From the NCBI RefSeq assembly GCF_003034915.1, contig NZ_PZJX01000018.1, forward strand, positions 186,001-250,000: 64,000 bases of DNA. The letters are read 5' to 3'. The translations under genes were made by a program, and so were the position numbers. Each line of letters begins with the position of its first letter. Position 1 is the stretch's first letter. The notes under the pieces were generated by a model that saw only the letters and a program-made list of their open reading frames with translations, had not been told where the DNA came from and did no database searches. This document shows positions 33,646-42,031 of this stretch, piece by piece. This DNA comes from Mesorhizobium helmanticense (GTDB taxonomy: Bacteria > Pseudomonadota > Alphaproteobacteria > Rhizobiales > Rhizobiaceae).

Positions 33646-34476
33646 ATGCTGAAGACCCGGGGAAGACCGCGCTACGACCAGGAAGACGCAGAGGCTGCGG
33701 AAGCCTTCCGCGATATTGGCGCGAAGATCCAGCTCAACCGCGATAACGCCGCGCCGCTCTGGGTGCAATTGCGCAACCAGATCGAGGAAGCGATCAACAC
33801 CGGCGTGCTGGCCGCCAATTCGCGCATTCCGTCCGAACAGGCGCTGTGCGATTTCTTCGGCGTGTCGCGCCCCGTGGTGCGGGCCGCCATCGGTTCGCTG
33901 TCCAATGGCGGCCGCGTCATCAAGATGCCGCGCAAGGGCATGTTCGTGGCGGCGCCGCGCGAGCATGTCGACTTCATGACCTCGAACCTCTCAGTGTTCG
34001 GGGATTTGACGGCCAAGGGCCATGTCGTTTCGACCCGCACTTTCGAGTTCTACCGCTGCCCGCCCAGCGAAAAGGAAAGCAGCGTCTTCGGCATACCCGA
34101 GACCGGCAGCGTCGTGCGCATCGGCCGCGTCTACATGACCGACGGCGCGCCGATCACGCTCACCCATATCAGCCTGCCCGGCCATAAGGTGCCGGGGCTG
34201 GAGACCGTCGACATCGAGAACCAGTCGGTCTTCCAGACGATCAGGGAGCGCTATGGCCTGACGGTGCTGCGGGCCGAGCGCTGGTTCACGGCCGCAATGC
34301 CGACGCTGGAGGAAGCGGAGCGGATGGGCGTGGCGCCGACCACGCCGCTGATCTCGATCGAATCGATTGCCTACGATGCCGATGGCGCCGCGCTCGAATA
34401 TTACCAGGCGCTCTACAACTCGTCGGTGGCGCGCATCCACATGTCGATCGAGCAGAGCAGCGCGACCAACGCATAG
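33646..34476 (+). CDS. GntR family transcriptional regulator (HutC/UTRA subfamily)
   Basis: 276 residues from MLKTRGRPRYDQ, with AAGGTGGGTGG upstream; the N-terminal extension before the winged helix is longer than usual. The helix-turn-helix is in IPSEQALCDFFGVSRPVVRA (about residues 64-83), with the wing GGRVIKMPRKGMFVA after it. The UTRA effector domain follows (RIGRVYMTDGAPITLTHISL; ALEYYQALYNSSVARIHM). HutC-type proteins recognise GT-N-TA-N-AC palindromes. Two such sites, before acetoacetyl-CoA synthetase and before the SDR at 34714, lie on either side of this gene, making it their probable regulator. Confidence 0.88.
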   Translation: MLKTRGRPRYDQEDAEAAEAFRDIGAKIQLNRDNAAPLWVQLRNQIEEAINTGVLAANSRIPSEQALCDFFGVSRPVVRAAIGSLSNGGRVIKMPRKGMFVAAPREHVDFMTSNLSVFGDLTAKGHVVSTRTFEFYRCPPSEKESSVFGIPETGSVVRIGRVYMTDGAPITLTHISLPGHKVPGLETVDIENQSVFQTIRERYGLTVLRAERWFTAAMPTLEEAERMGVAPTTPLISIESIAYDADGAALEYYQALYNSSVARIHMSIEQSSATNA

Positions 34477-34527
34477 GGATGCCAAGGCAACACATTGCCG
34501 ATTTGCCCAGCTTGCAGAAATATTATT

Positions 34528-34572
34528 TCTGGTAATAACCAGATTGACATGAGCGTGGAACGACCTTAGGAT
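34528..34572 (+). promoter_or_regulatory. GntR/HutC-type operator and promoter of the alditol operon
   Basis: TCTGGTAATAACCAGA (34528-34543) has perfect 6-bp arms. It abuts TTGACA (34544-34549), followed 17 bp later by TAGGAT (34567-34572), a strong sigma-70-like promoter. Fourteen of fifteen positions match the site at 28158-28172. The transcript would have a leader of about 135 nt before the SDR start; no riboswitch or leader peptide is apparent in it. Confidence 0.65.
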
Positions 34573-34713
34573 TTGCTCATGCCGTCATCCCCCGGGGGTG
34601 GCGGGAGGAGTTTTCGGAAGATCGGATCTGAGGCGTCGCCGCGATGGCTGGCGACGGGCGCAAAGCTGTTGCCTTGCGCGAGGCGGAGCCGTGTTCCGGC
34701 GCGGAGGAAGAGT

Positions 34714-35490
34714 ATGGATTACAGGCGTCAACTGGATCTCGATGGCGAGATAGCCGTGGTTACCGGCGGCGCGCGCGGCATCGGCTTCGAGGCAGCCAAG
34801 GCGCTTGGCTCCTGCGGCGCGCATGTCGTGTTGATCGACCTCGACCAGGGCGTGCTGGACGCGGCGGTTGCCGCGCTTGCGGATGCGGGTGTCACCAGCG
34901 TCTCGACAAGGCCGCTCGACGTCACCGATCCGGATGCGTTGGAAGCCGCCGCCACCGATCTGGCGGCAGAATTGGGAAAGATCGACATTCTCGTCAACAG
35001 CGCCGGCATTGCCCGCCTCAATTCGGCGCTCGACACGCCCGACGAGGAATGGCGGCTGGTCATGGACATCAACGTCAACGGCGTCTACTGGGCCTCGCGC
35101 GCCTTCGGCCGCCACATGGTGGCGAAGGGCAAGGGCAGCATCGTCAATCTCGGCTCGATGTCGGGCCTGATCGTCAACCGTCCGCAAAGTGCGGCGTCCT
35201 ACATGGTCAGCAAGGGTGCGGTCCACATGCTGACCAAGGCGCTCGCCGTCGAATGGGCGCCGATGGGCGTGCGCGTTAACGCGCTCGCCCCCGGCTATGT
35301 CGCCACCGACATGACACTGAAAATGCGCGACCGCCCCGAACTCTTCAATGTGTGGATGGACATGACGCCGATGGCGCGCTGCGGCGAGCCACAGGAGATC
35401 GCCTCGGCGATCCTGTTCCTGGCGTCGCCAGCCTCGAGCTACGTCACCGGCGCGATCCTGTCGATCGACGGCGGTTATACGGCCTGGTGA
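34714..35490 (+). CDS. SDR family oxidoreductase (sugar/polyol dehydrogenase)
   Basis: 258 residues from MDYRRQLDLDGE, with GGAGGAAG 4-11 nt before the ATG. Classical SDR features: cofactor loop TGGARGIG (about residues 17-24) followed by an Asp that favours NAD(H) (VVLIDLD), NSAGIARL, catalytic Ser in LGSMSG, Tyr/Lys in YMVSK, and the closing SIDGGYTAW. Relatives oxidise alditols, rhamnose or fucose-type sugars. It is the first gene of the operon containing a class II aldolase, an RbsBAC-type importer and a PfkB kinase, so oxidation of an imported polyol to a ketose is a likely role. Confidence 0.88.
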   Translation: MDYRRQLDLDGEIAVVTGGARGIGFEAAKALGSCGAHVVLIDLDQGVLDAAVAALADAGVTSVSTRPLDVTDPDALEAAATDLAAELGKIDILVNSAGIARLNSALDTPDEEWRLVMDINVNGVYWASRAFGRHMVAKGKGSIVNLGSMSGLIVNRPQSAASYMVSKGAVHMLTKALAVEWAPMGVRVNALAPGYVATDMTLKMRDRPELFNVWMDMTPMARCGEPQEIASAILFLASPASSYVTGAILSIDGGYTAW

Positions 35491-35516
35491 TGGGTCGGCA
35501 AGCAATGGGAAATTAC

Positions 35517-36170
35517 ATGTCGGCAGACACCGAAATACGCCAGTCGATCATCGACGCCTGCATCGAGATGAACAGGGTCGGCATCAACCAGGGCACGTCA
35601 GGCAACATCAGCGTGCGCCATGGCGAAGGCATGCTGATCACGCCGACCAGCACGCCTTACGCGACGCTGAAGCCGCAGGATATCGTGTTCATGAACTGGG
35701 CCGGCGACGTCGAAGGCAGGCTCGACGCTTCAAGCGAGTGGCGCTTCCACCTCGACATCCTCAAGGCGCGGCCGGAGGTCAACGCGATCGTCCATGCCCA
35801 TCCCAATTATTGCACGACCATCGCCATCATGGGCAGGAAGATCCCGGCGATCCACTACATGATCGCCATTGCCGGCGGCAGCGACATACGCTGCGCCCCT
35901 TACGCGACCTTCGGCACGGCCGAGCTTTCGGTCAACGCGGTCGCAGCACTCGAGGGCCGCAAGGCCTGTCTTCTGGAGCATCACGGCATGATTGCCGTCG
36001 GCACGTCCCTCGACAACGCCATGTGGCTGGCGGTCGAGGTCGAGACGCTGGCGCGGCAATATCATGGCTGTCTGCAGATCGGCGAGCCGCCTGTGCTCTC
36101 GGATGAGGAGATCGAGAACGTGATCGGCAGGATGGCCAGCTACGGCCATCGCGATGCCGATGCCGCATGA
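35517..36170 (+). CDS. Class II aldolase/adducin family protein (fuculose-phosphate aldolase-like)
   Basis: 217 residues from MSADTEIRQS, with TGGGAAA 7-13 nt before the ATG (ATG at 35505 is an alternative); this length matches L-fuculose-1-phosphate aldolase. The N-terminal phosphate loop is QGTSGNISVRHGEG. The catalytic Glu is in SSEWRFH, the zinc His pair in HAHPNY, and a third His in LEHHGM. It would cleave a ketose 1-phosphate to dihydroxyacetone phosphate and an aldehyde. Together with the SDR before it and the PfkB kinase downstream, this forms a dehydrogenase-kinase-aldolase route. Confidence 0.87.
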   Translation: MSADTEIRQSIIDACIEMNRVGINQGTSGNISVRHGEGMLITPTSTPYATLKPQDIVFMNWAGDVEGRLDASSEWRFHLDILKARPEVNAIVHAHPNYCTTIAIMGRKIPAIHYMIAIAGGSDIRCAPYATFGTAELSVNAVAALEGRKACLLEHHGMIAVGTSLDNAMWLAVEVETLARQYHGCLQIGEPPVLSDEEIENVIGRMASYGHRDADAA

Positions 36171-36257
36171 GCGTTTCGAACGAATTGCCGGATCGAACCG
36201 GTGAGGTCCTTCAGAGCGGGTTCTGAGGGTTATTGAAGGCAAAAGTGGAGGAAACCA

Positions 36258-37271
36258 ATGTCCAACAAACAAAGCAGATCACACGGCATTCTCAAGACGG
36301 CGGCCATCGCGCTGGCGGCTGCGTGCAGTCTCCAGTTCGTCCTGTCCGCCGCGCAGGCGCAGGAGCTTTCCCTCAAGGGCAAGCGCATCGGCGTTTCCAT
36401 CGTCGGCACCGACCATTATTGGGATCTGATGGCGTTCCGCGGTATCCAGGACGAGATCAAGGCGCTTGGCGGCGAGGCGATCGCGCTCGACGCCGGCCGC
36501 AAGGACCAGCAGCAGATCGCACAGTTGCAGACGCTGATTGCCCAGAAACCCGACGCCATCGTCGAGGTGCTCGGCAATCTCGAAGTGCTGAACCCGTGGC
36601 TGGCCAAGATCCGCGAGGCCGATATTCCGCTGTTCACCGTCGATACGGCGACGCCCCATGCGATCAACAACACCACTTCGAACAACTACAATATCGGTGC
36701 CGAAATCGCCCTGCAGATGGTCGCCGACATGGGCGGCAAGGGCAACGTTCTCGTCTTCAACGGCTTCTACTCCGTGCCGGTCTGCAAGATCCGCTACGAC
36801 CAGATGAAATATGTGCTGTCCTCGTTCCCGGACGTGAAGATCGTCGAGCCGGAACTGCGCGACGTCATCCCGAACACGGTCCAGGCGGCCTATTCCAACA
36901 TCACCGACATGCTGACCAAGTCGCCTGAGAAGGGCTCGCTCAACGCGGTCTGGGCGTGCTGGGACGTGCCGCAGATCGGCGCCACCCAGGCCGCCGAGGC
37001 CGCCGGCCGGCAGGAGTTGAAGACCTATGGCATCGACGGCAGCCCGGAAGTCATCAAGATGGTGATGGACGCGAAGTCGCCGGCCGCCGCCGTCGCCGCC
37101 CAGCAGCCCTACGAGATCGGCAAGACCTCGGTGCAGAACGTGGCCAAGTTCCTGGCCGGCCAGAAGGTTCCGCCGTTCACCTTCGTGCCTGCCGTGCTCA
37201 TCAACAAGGAGAACGCCGCCGTCACCGGCAAGCCGTTCCTTGATGCTGCCGAGAAGGCCGGCGTGAAATAA
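36258..37271 (+). CDS. Sugar ABC transporter substrate-binding protein (RbsB-type)
   Basis: 337 residues, AGTGGAGGAAACC in front of the ATG. Sec signal peptide: basic start, hydrophobic AAIALAAACSLQFVLSAAQ, likely cleavage after AQA near residue 34. The mature part is a periplasmic-binding/LacI-type fold: KRIGVSIVGTDHYWD, repeated QIAQLQTLIAQKPDAIVEV, LFTVDTATP and TYGIDGSPEVIK. It captures a pentose-, hexose- or polyol-type ligand in the periplasm for the ATPase and two permeases that follow. A very stable hairpin separates it from them. Confidence 0.9.
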   Translation: MSNKQSRSHGILKTAAIALAAACSLQFVLSAAQAQELSLKGKRIGVSIVGTDHYWDLMAFRGIQDEIKALGGEAIALDAGRKDQQQIAQLQTLIAQKPDAIVEVLGNLEVLNPWLAKIREADIPLFTVDTATPHAINNTTSNNYNIGAEIALQMVADMGGKGNVLVFNGFYSVPVCKIRYDQMKYVLSSFPDVKIVEPELRDVIPNTVQAAYSNITDMLTKSPEKGSLNAVWACWDVPQIGATQAAEAAGRQELKTYGIDGSPEVIKMVMDAKSPAAAVAAQQPYEIGKTSVQNVAKFLAGQKVPPFTFVPAVLINKENAAVTGKPFLDAAEKAGVK

Positions 37272-37296
37272 GGCCTCCCAAGCCTCATGCCGTTCG

Positions 37297-37322
37297 GGCC
37301 GCGCCGCTTCGGCGGCGCGGCC
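37297..37322 (+). terminator. Stable UUCG-capped hairpin after the binding-protein gene
   Basis: GGCCGCGCCGC (37297-37307), TTCG loop, GCGGCGCGGCC (37312-37322): a perfect 11-bp GC stem closed by a C(UUCG)G tetraloop, one of the most stable RNA hairpins. No T-run follows, so it probably acts as a 3' stabiliser of the binding-protein message or as an attenuator. Confidence 0.65.
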
Positions 37323-37445
37323 TCCGGGGAGCGCCACGCGCCGGATTCGACGCGCACGACGCGCTCCCGTATTTTCAAACCTGCGCATGCAGCCGATCCC
37401 GGTTTCAGGCGTCATGCGCAAAGAGTACAGCGCAAGGAGCAGGGC

Positions 37446-38978
37446 ATGACCGCGCAACCCGCCGCAGCTCAAATCGCCATCTCGATGACCGGCATCTCCA
37501 AGCGCTTTGGTCCGGTCCAGGCGCTTCACGATGCCGACCTGGAAGTGGCGCGCGGCACCATCCACGGCCTCGTCGGCCAGAATGGTGCCGGCAAGTCGAC
37601 GATCATCAAGGTGCTGGCCGGCATATTGAAGCCCGACAGCGGCACGATATCAGTCAACGGCGAGACCGTCGGCAATCTGACCCCATCCTCAGTCGAACGG
37701 CTCGGCGTCCATTTCATTCACCAGGACCGCCTGCTGGTGCCGACCGCCACGGTTGGCGAGGCGGTGTTCCTGCGCCATGAACTCGGCTTCGGCCCCTTCG
37801 TCAGCCGCCGTTCGATGAACCGGCGCGCCGCCGAACTCCTGAAGCGCTATTTCGACCTCGAACTCCCCGTGGGCATCCTGGTGCAGGACCTGACCACGGC
37901 GCAGCAGAAGATCGTCCAGATCACCCGCGCGCTGGCGCAGAAGGCCTCGGTGCTGGTGCTCGACGAACCGACGGCGGCACTCGTCAAGCGTGAGGTCGAC
38001 AGCCTGTTTGCTGTGCTGCGCCGGTTGCGTGATGATGGCATCGCGGTGATCTTCATTTCGCACTACATGCAGGAGATCGAGCAGCTCTGCGATCGCGTCA
38101 CCGTGATGCGCAACGGCACCGATGTCGGCACCGTCGATCCTGCTCAGACGCCGATCGACGAGATCATCGCCATGATGATAGCGCGCGATGTTGGCGAGAT
38201 GTTTCCGAAGCGCTCGGTCGAGATCGGCGCGCCGATGCTCGAAGTCTCGCATCTCGGCATGGCTGGCAGTTTCGAGGACATCTCGTTCTCGGTGCGCCGC
38301 GGCGAGATCGTCGGGCTGACCGGCCTGCTAGGGTCCGGCGCCAAGGAAATCGTGCAGTGCCTGTTCGGGCTGGATCGCGCTGAGCGCGGCTCGGTCAAGG
38401 TCGAGGGCAAGACCTTGTCGCTGTCCTCGCCGGTGCACGCCGTCCAGGGCGGTATCGCCATGCTGCCGGAGGATCGCCGCGCTCACGGCGTGGCCATTGA
38501 TCTCTCGGTGCGTGAGAACATCAGCCTCGCCAGTCTCGGCCGCTACAGCGGCAGCGGCTTCGTCAAGCGGCGGCAGGAGAACCAGGCGATCGACGGGCTG
38601 ATCCGCGAATTGTCGATCAAGACGCCCGGCCGCGACACGCTGGTGCGCCAGCTCTCCGGCGGCAACCAGCAGAAGGTGGCGATCGCTAAATGGTTGAGCT
38701 GCCAGTCGCGCGTCTACATCCTCGACGAGCCGACCGTCGCCGTCGATGTCGGCGCCAAGGTCGAGATCTACAATCTCTTGAACCGGCTGGCCGGTGAGGG
38801 CGCCGCCATCCTGATGCTGTCGTCCGACCTGCTCGAACTGGTCGGCGTCTGCGACCGCGTGCTCGTCGTCTATCGCGGCAGGCTCGCCGGCGAATTCTCT
38901 GGCGCCGAGCTCGACGGCGACAGGCTGCTTGCCGCCTCTTCCGGTGCCCGCATCGCCAAGGCGGAGGCCTTCTCATGA
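37446..38978 (+). CDS. Sugar ABC transporter ATP-binding protein (RbsA-type, two ATPase domains)
   Basis: 510 residues from MTAQPAAAQ, with CAAGGAG before the ATG. Domain 1: Walker A GQNGAGKST, a divergent signature LTTAQQKIVQI in place of LSxGQ, Walker B VLVLDEPTAAL. Domain 2: the Walker A position reads GLLGSGAKEI without the Lys-Thr/Ser, but the signature LSGGNQQKVAIAKW and Walker B YILDEPTVAVD are kept. Such asymmetry is usual in RbsA proteins, where one composite site hydrolyses ATP. It energises the two permeases that follow directly. Confidence 0.9.
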   Translation: MTAQPAAAQIAISMTGISKRFGPVQALHDADLEVARGTIHGLVGQNGAGKSTIIKVLAGILKPDSGTISVNGETVGNLTPSSVERLGVHFIHQDRLLVPTATVGEAVFLRHELGFGPFVSRRSMNRRAAELLKRYFDLELPVGILVQDLTTAQQKIVQITRALAQKASVLVLDEPTAALVKREVDSLFAVLRRLRDDGIAVIFISHYMQEIEQLCDRVTVMRNGTDVGTVDPAQTPIDEIIAMMIARDVGEMFPKRSVEIGAPMLEVSHLGMAGSFEDISFSVRRGEIVGLTGLLGSGAKEIVQCLFGLDRAERGSVKVEGKTLSLSSPVHAVQGGIAMLPEDRRAHGVAIDLSVRENISLASLGRYSGSGFVKRRQENQAIDGLIRELSIKTPGRDTLVRQLSGGNQQKVAIAKWLSCQSRVYILDEPTVAVDVGAKVEIYNLLNRLAGEGAAILMLSSDLLELVGVCDRVLVVYRGRLAGEFSGAELDGDRLLAASSGARIAKAEAFS

Positions 38979-40012
38979 CCGCAACAACGATGAAAGCCGC
39001 CGGCACGGACACCGCGCAGAGCGAGAAGCAGCCGCGCGTGCAAAACACCGGCAAGCGCCTCGGGGCGGCCGCCGTGCGGCTCGGCGCCATCGCCACCTTC
39101 GCGCTCATCCTGCTCTATTTCGCGCTGTTCGCGCCGGGCTTCCTGTCCTCCTTCAACCTCATCAACGTCGTCGAACAATCGGCGATCCTCGGCGTGCTCG
39201 CCTTCGGCATGGCCGTGGTCATCATCGGCGGCGGTTCGAACGTCACCGAAGGCGGCATCGACCTGTCGATCGCGGCCAATATGGGCCTGTGCGCCGCGGT
39301 GTTCGCCACCGTGCTGCAGGCCGGCTATCCCGATGCCGTGGCGCTGCTTGCGGCCATCGCCTGCGGCATTGCGGTGGGCACGCTGAATGCGGTGGCCGTC
39401 GTCGGCCTCGGCATCCTGCCGCTGCTGGCGTCGCTGGCGGTGATGAACATCGCCGCCGGCGCCGAACTGACGCTGACGCAGAACACGGTGGTCGGCGCCG
39501 CCTCGCCGCTGCTCGCCTTCCTGGTCTCGGGCAGCTTCCTCGGCATTTCGGCGCTTGCCTGGTGCCTGATCCTGTTTTCCGCCATCATGCTCGTCTTCAT
39601 CCACAAGACGACCTTTGGCCTCCGGCTCTACGCCGTCGGCGGCCATCCGGAAGCAGCGCGCGCCGCCGGCATCAATGTGCCGCTGCATGTCGGCTTCACC
39701 TATCTGTTCTCAGGCTTTTGCGCGGCCATCGCCAGCGTGCTGGCGGTGTCGCGGCTCAGCGCCAGCACGCCCGGCTCCGGCGAGATGCTTCTGTCGGTCT
39801 TGGCCGCCGCCCTGCTCGGCACGGTCTTTTCCCGGCGCCTGGTGCCGACCATTGGCGGCACGCTGCTCAGCGTGCTGTTCATCGGCTTCCTTGCCAATGG
39901 CTTCCAGCTGCTCAACGTGTCGAGCTACTGGGTCAATGGCGTGCAGGGCGCGCTGATCCTGCTGGTCGTCGCCGTCACCTCATTCGCCCGCGGACCGGAG
40001 GCATCTCGATGA
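38975..40012 (+). CDS. Sugar ABC transporter permease (RbsC-type)
   Basis: 345 residues, overlapping the ATPase stop by 4 nt. After a 35-residue cytoplasmic N-terminus there are about eight to ten hydrophobic segments. Typical RbsC motifs are FGMAVVIIGGGSNVTEGGIDLS and TFGLRLYAVGGHPEAARAAGI. It forms a heterodimeric channel with the next permease, whose start overlaps its stop (ATGA). Confidence 0.9.
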   Translation: MTATTMKAAGTDTAQSEKQPRVQNTGKRLGAAAVRLGAIATFALILLYFALFAPGFLSSFNLINVVEQSAILGVLAFGMAVVIIGGGSNVTEGGIDLSIAANMGLCAAVFATVLQAGYPDAVALLAAIACGIAVGTLNAVAVVGLGILPLLASLAVMNIAAGAELTLTQNTVVGAASPLLAFLVSGSFLGISALAWCLILFSAIMLVFIHKTTFGLRLYAVGGHPEAARAAGINVPLHVGFTYLFSGFCAAIASVLAVSRLSASTPGSGEMLLSVLAAALLGTVFSRRLVPTIGGTLLSVLFIGFLANGFQLLNVSSYWVNGVQGALILLVVAVTSFARGPEASR

Positions 40013-40998
40013 GCGTTTCGCACGACACAGGCGCCTCTGGCGCGCAAAGGCTCGGCGGCTTCATCGCCAGCTACAGCGTCGTCATCACCTTCCTGGCGAT
40101 CTGCCTGTTCTTTGCCGTCGCCAGTCCGACCTTCCTCACCGGGGCCAACCTCTACAACGTGCTGGTCAACAATGTGGTGATGCTGGCCATCGTCGCGCTC
40201 GGGCTCACCATCGTCATCTCGTCGGGCGGCATCGACCTGTCGGTCGGCGTCTCCGTCGACATGGCCTCGATGGTGTTCGTCATGCTGCTTGCCGCCGGCT
40301 ATGGCGGCGTCTTCGGCGTCACCGTCGGGCTGTTGGCGGCCGTCGCCGTCGGCGTGCTCAACGCCATCCTGATCACCAGGCTGAAGATCAGCCCGTTCCT
40401 GGCGACGCTCGGCGTGCTGTTCATCGGCCAGAGCACGCAGCAACTTGCAACCAGCGGCGGCCAGCCGATCTACCTGATCACCGGCTATGCCGGCGACCAG
40501 TTCAACGCCATCGCCAGGACCGCACTGCTCGGCGTGCCGACGCCGGTGCTGGTGCTGATCGCCTGCATCGTCGTCGTCTATCTCCTGCTGCATCGCTCCG
40601 TCTTCGGCCGCGCCGTGCAGGCCATGGGCGCGCAGCCGGGCGTCGCCTGGTATTCGGGCCTCGCCGTGCCGCGTCAGCAGTCGCTGGTCTATATCGGCTG
40701 CGCGCTGCTCTGTGGCATCACCGGCATCCTGTTGTCGGCGACGGTGAAGTCCTACGTGCCGCTGTCGGGCAACGCCTTCCTGCTCGACGCCATCGGCGCC
40801 ACCTTCATCGGCACGACGCTCAGCGCCGAGCGCCGGCCGACGGTCGTCGGCACGCTGCTTGGCGTGCTGCTGCTCGCCGTGGTCAAGAACGGGCTGCTGC
40901 TCATCGGCTGGAACTTCTACTGGCAGCAGGTCGGTATCGGCGTGCTCGTCTTCCTGGTGCTTGCCGTGAGCTTCGGCCTGCGCCGCGCGCGCCAGTAA
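40009..40998 (+). CDS. Sugar ABC transporter permease (RbsC-type)
   Basis: 329 residues from MSVSHDTGASG at 40009, chosen because it overlaps the previous stop (ATGA); the frame stays open far upstream without start signals. RbsC motifs: LGLTIVISSGGIDLSVGVSV, and SVFGRAVQAMGAQPGVAWYSGL. About ten hydrophobic segments. Second membrane subunit of the alditol/sugar importer; the kinase gene follows after 33 nt. Confidence 0.9.
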   Translation: MSVSHDTGASGAQRLGGFIASYSVVITFLAICLFFAVASPTFLTGANLYNVLVNNVVMLAIVALGLTIVISSGGIDLSVGVSVDMASMVFVMLLAAGYGGVFGVTVGLLAAVAVGVLNAILITRLKISPFLATLGVLFIGQSTQQLATSGGQPIYLITGYAGDQFNAIARTALLGVPTPVLVLIACIVVVYLLLHRSVFGRAVQAMGAQPGVAWYSGLAVPRQQSLVYIGCALLCGITGILLSATVKSYVPLSGNAFLLDAIGATFIGTTLSAERRPTVVGTLLGVLLLAVVKNGLLLIGWNFYWQQVGIGVLVFLVLAVSFGLRRARQ

Positions 40999-41031
40999 TT
41001 TTCCGCCTCTTCGTCAAAGGATTTTTCCACC

Positions 41032-42003
41032 ATGCCCAGCTTCGATGTCAGTTCGGTCGGCTTCTACGTGCTCGACATTCTCGGCCGCCCGGTCTCGCGC
41101 ATTCCGGAAGGCGGCAGGGCCGACTATATCGAGGAGATCCGCATGACCGTTGCCGGCACCGCCGGCGCGACGGGAATGGACTGCGCCATCCTCGGCCTGA
41201 AAACGCAGGCCGTGACCACGCTCGGCACCGACGACATGGGCGACTGGTTCGTCGCCAAGTTGCAGAAATACGGTCTCGACTGCGGCCTGGTCCGCCGTGA
41301 CGGCAGCGTGCAGACCTCCTCCACCATCCTGCCGGTTCGCCCCAATGGCGAGCGGCCGGCTCTGCACGTGCCGGGCACGGCTACGGTGTTCCGCGTCGCC
41401 GACGAGGATCTCGACGCCGCTCTCGACGCGACCGTCGTCCATGTCGGCGGCACCGGCCTGCTGAAAAGCTTCGACGGCGAGCCGACGGTGCGCCTGCTCA
41501 AACGCGCCAAGGAGCTCGGCCGCACCACCACCTTCGACCTCATCCAGGCAACGCCGGAAACGATCGCCTTCGTCGAGCCGTGCCTGCCCTATATCGACTA
41601 TTTCGTGCCGAGCATCGACGAGGCCAGCGAAATGGCGCACGAGGCCGATCCGGCCAAGGTTGCCGCCTACTTCAAGTCGAAGGGCGTCAGGAACTGTCTG
41701 CTCACGCTAGGCGGCGAAGGCGTCTATGTCGCGCCGGAAAACGGCAAGCCGTTCCATCTGCCGGCCTTCGATATCGAGGTCGTCGACACCACCGGCTGCG
41801 GCGACAGTTTCACCGCCGGTATCATCGTCGGCATCGTGAGGGGATGGGATCTCGAACGCTCGGCGCGCTTTGCCTCGGCGGTCGCGGCGAAAGTCGCGAT
41901 GGGCCTCGGCTCGGACGGCAAGCTCGTCTCCTTCGACGACACTATCGCCGCGATGAATTCCCTTCCGGTCAAGGCGCCTGCGCGCACCTCAGCCCACGCC
42001 TGA
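41032..42003 (+). CDS. PfkB family carbohydrate kinase
   Basis: 323 residues, AAAGGA in front of the ATG. The ribokinase-like fold shows an N-terminal substrate region (GGTAGATGMDCAI-like turn near residues 40-48) and the C-terminal PfkB signature DTTGCGDSFTAG (about residues 250-261), with Asp of GCGD as catalytic base. It transfers phosphate from ATP to a sugar hydroxyl in the cytoplasm. In this operon it would phosphorylate the ketose made by an SDR, creating the substrate of the class II aldolase. Confidence 0.9.
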   Translation: MPSFDVSSVGFYVLDILGRPVSRIPEGGRADYIEEIRMTVAGTAGATGMDCAILGLKTQAVTTLGTDDMGDWFVAKLQKYGLDCGLVRRDGSVQTSSTILPVRPNGERPALHVPGTATVFRVADEDLDAALDATVVHVGGTGLLKSFDGEPTVRLLKRAKELGRTTTFDLIQATPETIAFVEPCLPYIDYFVPSIDEASEMAHEADPAKVAAYFKSKGVRNCLLTLGGEGVYVAPENGKPFHLPAFDIEVVDTTGCGDSFTAGIIVGIVRGWDLERSARFASAVAAKVAMGLGSDGKLVSFDDTIAAMNSLPVKAPARTSAHA

Positions 42004-42031
42004 CAGCAGCATTTCGAAAGGACTTTTTTCC

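Noticed and set aside
34573..34713. Longer start for the SDR at 34714
   Set aside because: The extension is low in family similarity and begins one base after the proposed -10 element; GGAGGAAG supports the ATG at 34714.
37272..37445. Possible small gene between binding protein and ATPase
   Set aside because: The frame there only extends the ATPase and covers a stable hairpin; no separate start with a ribosome-binding site was found.
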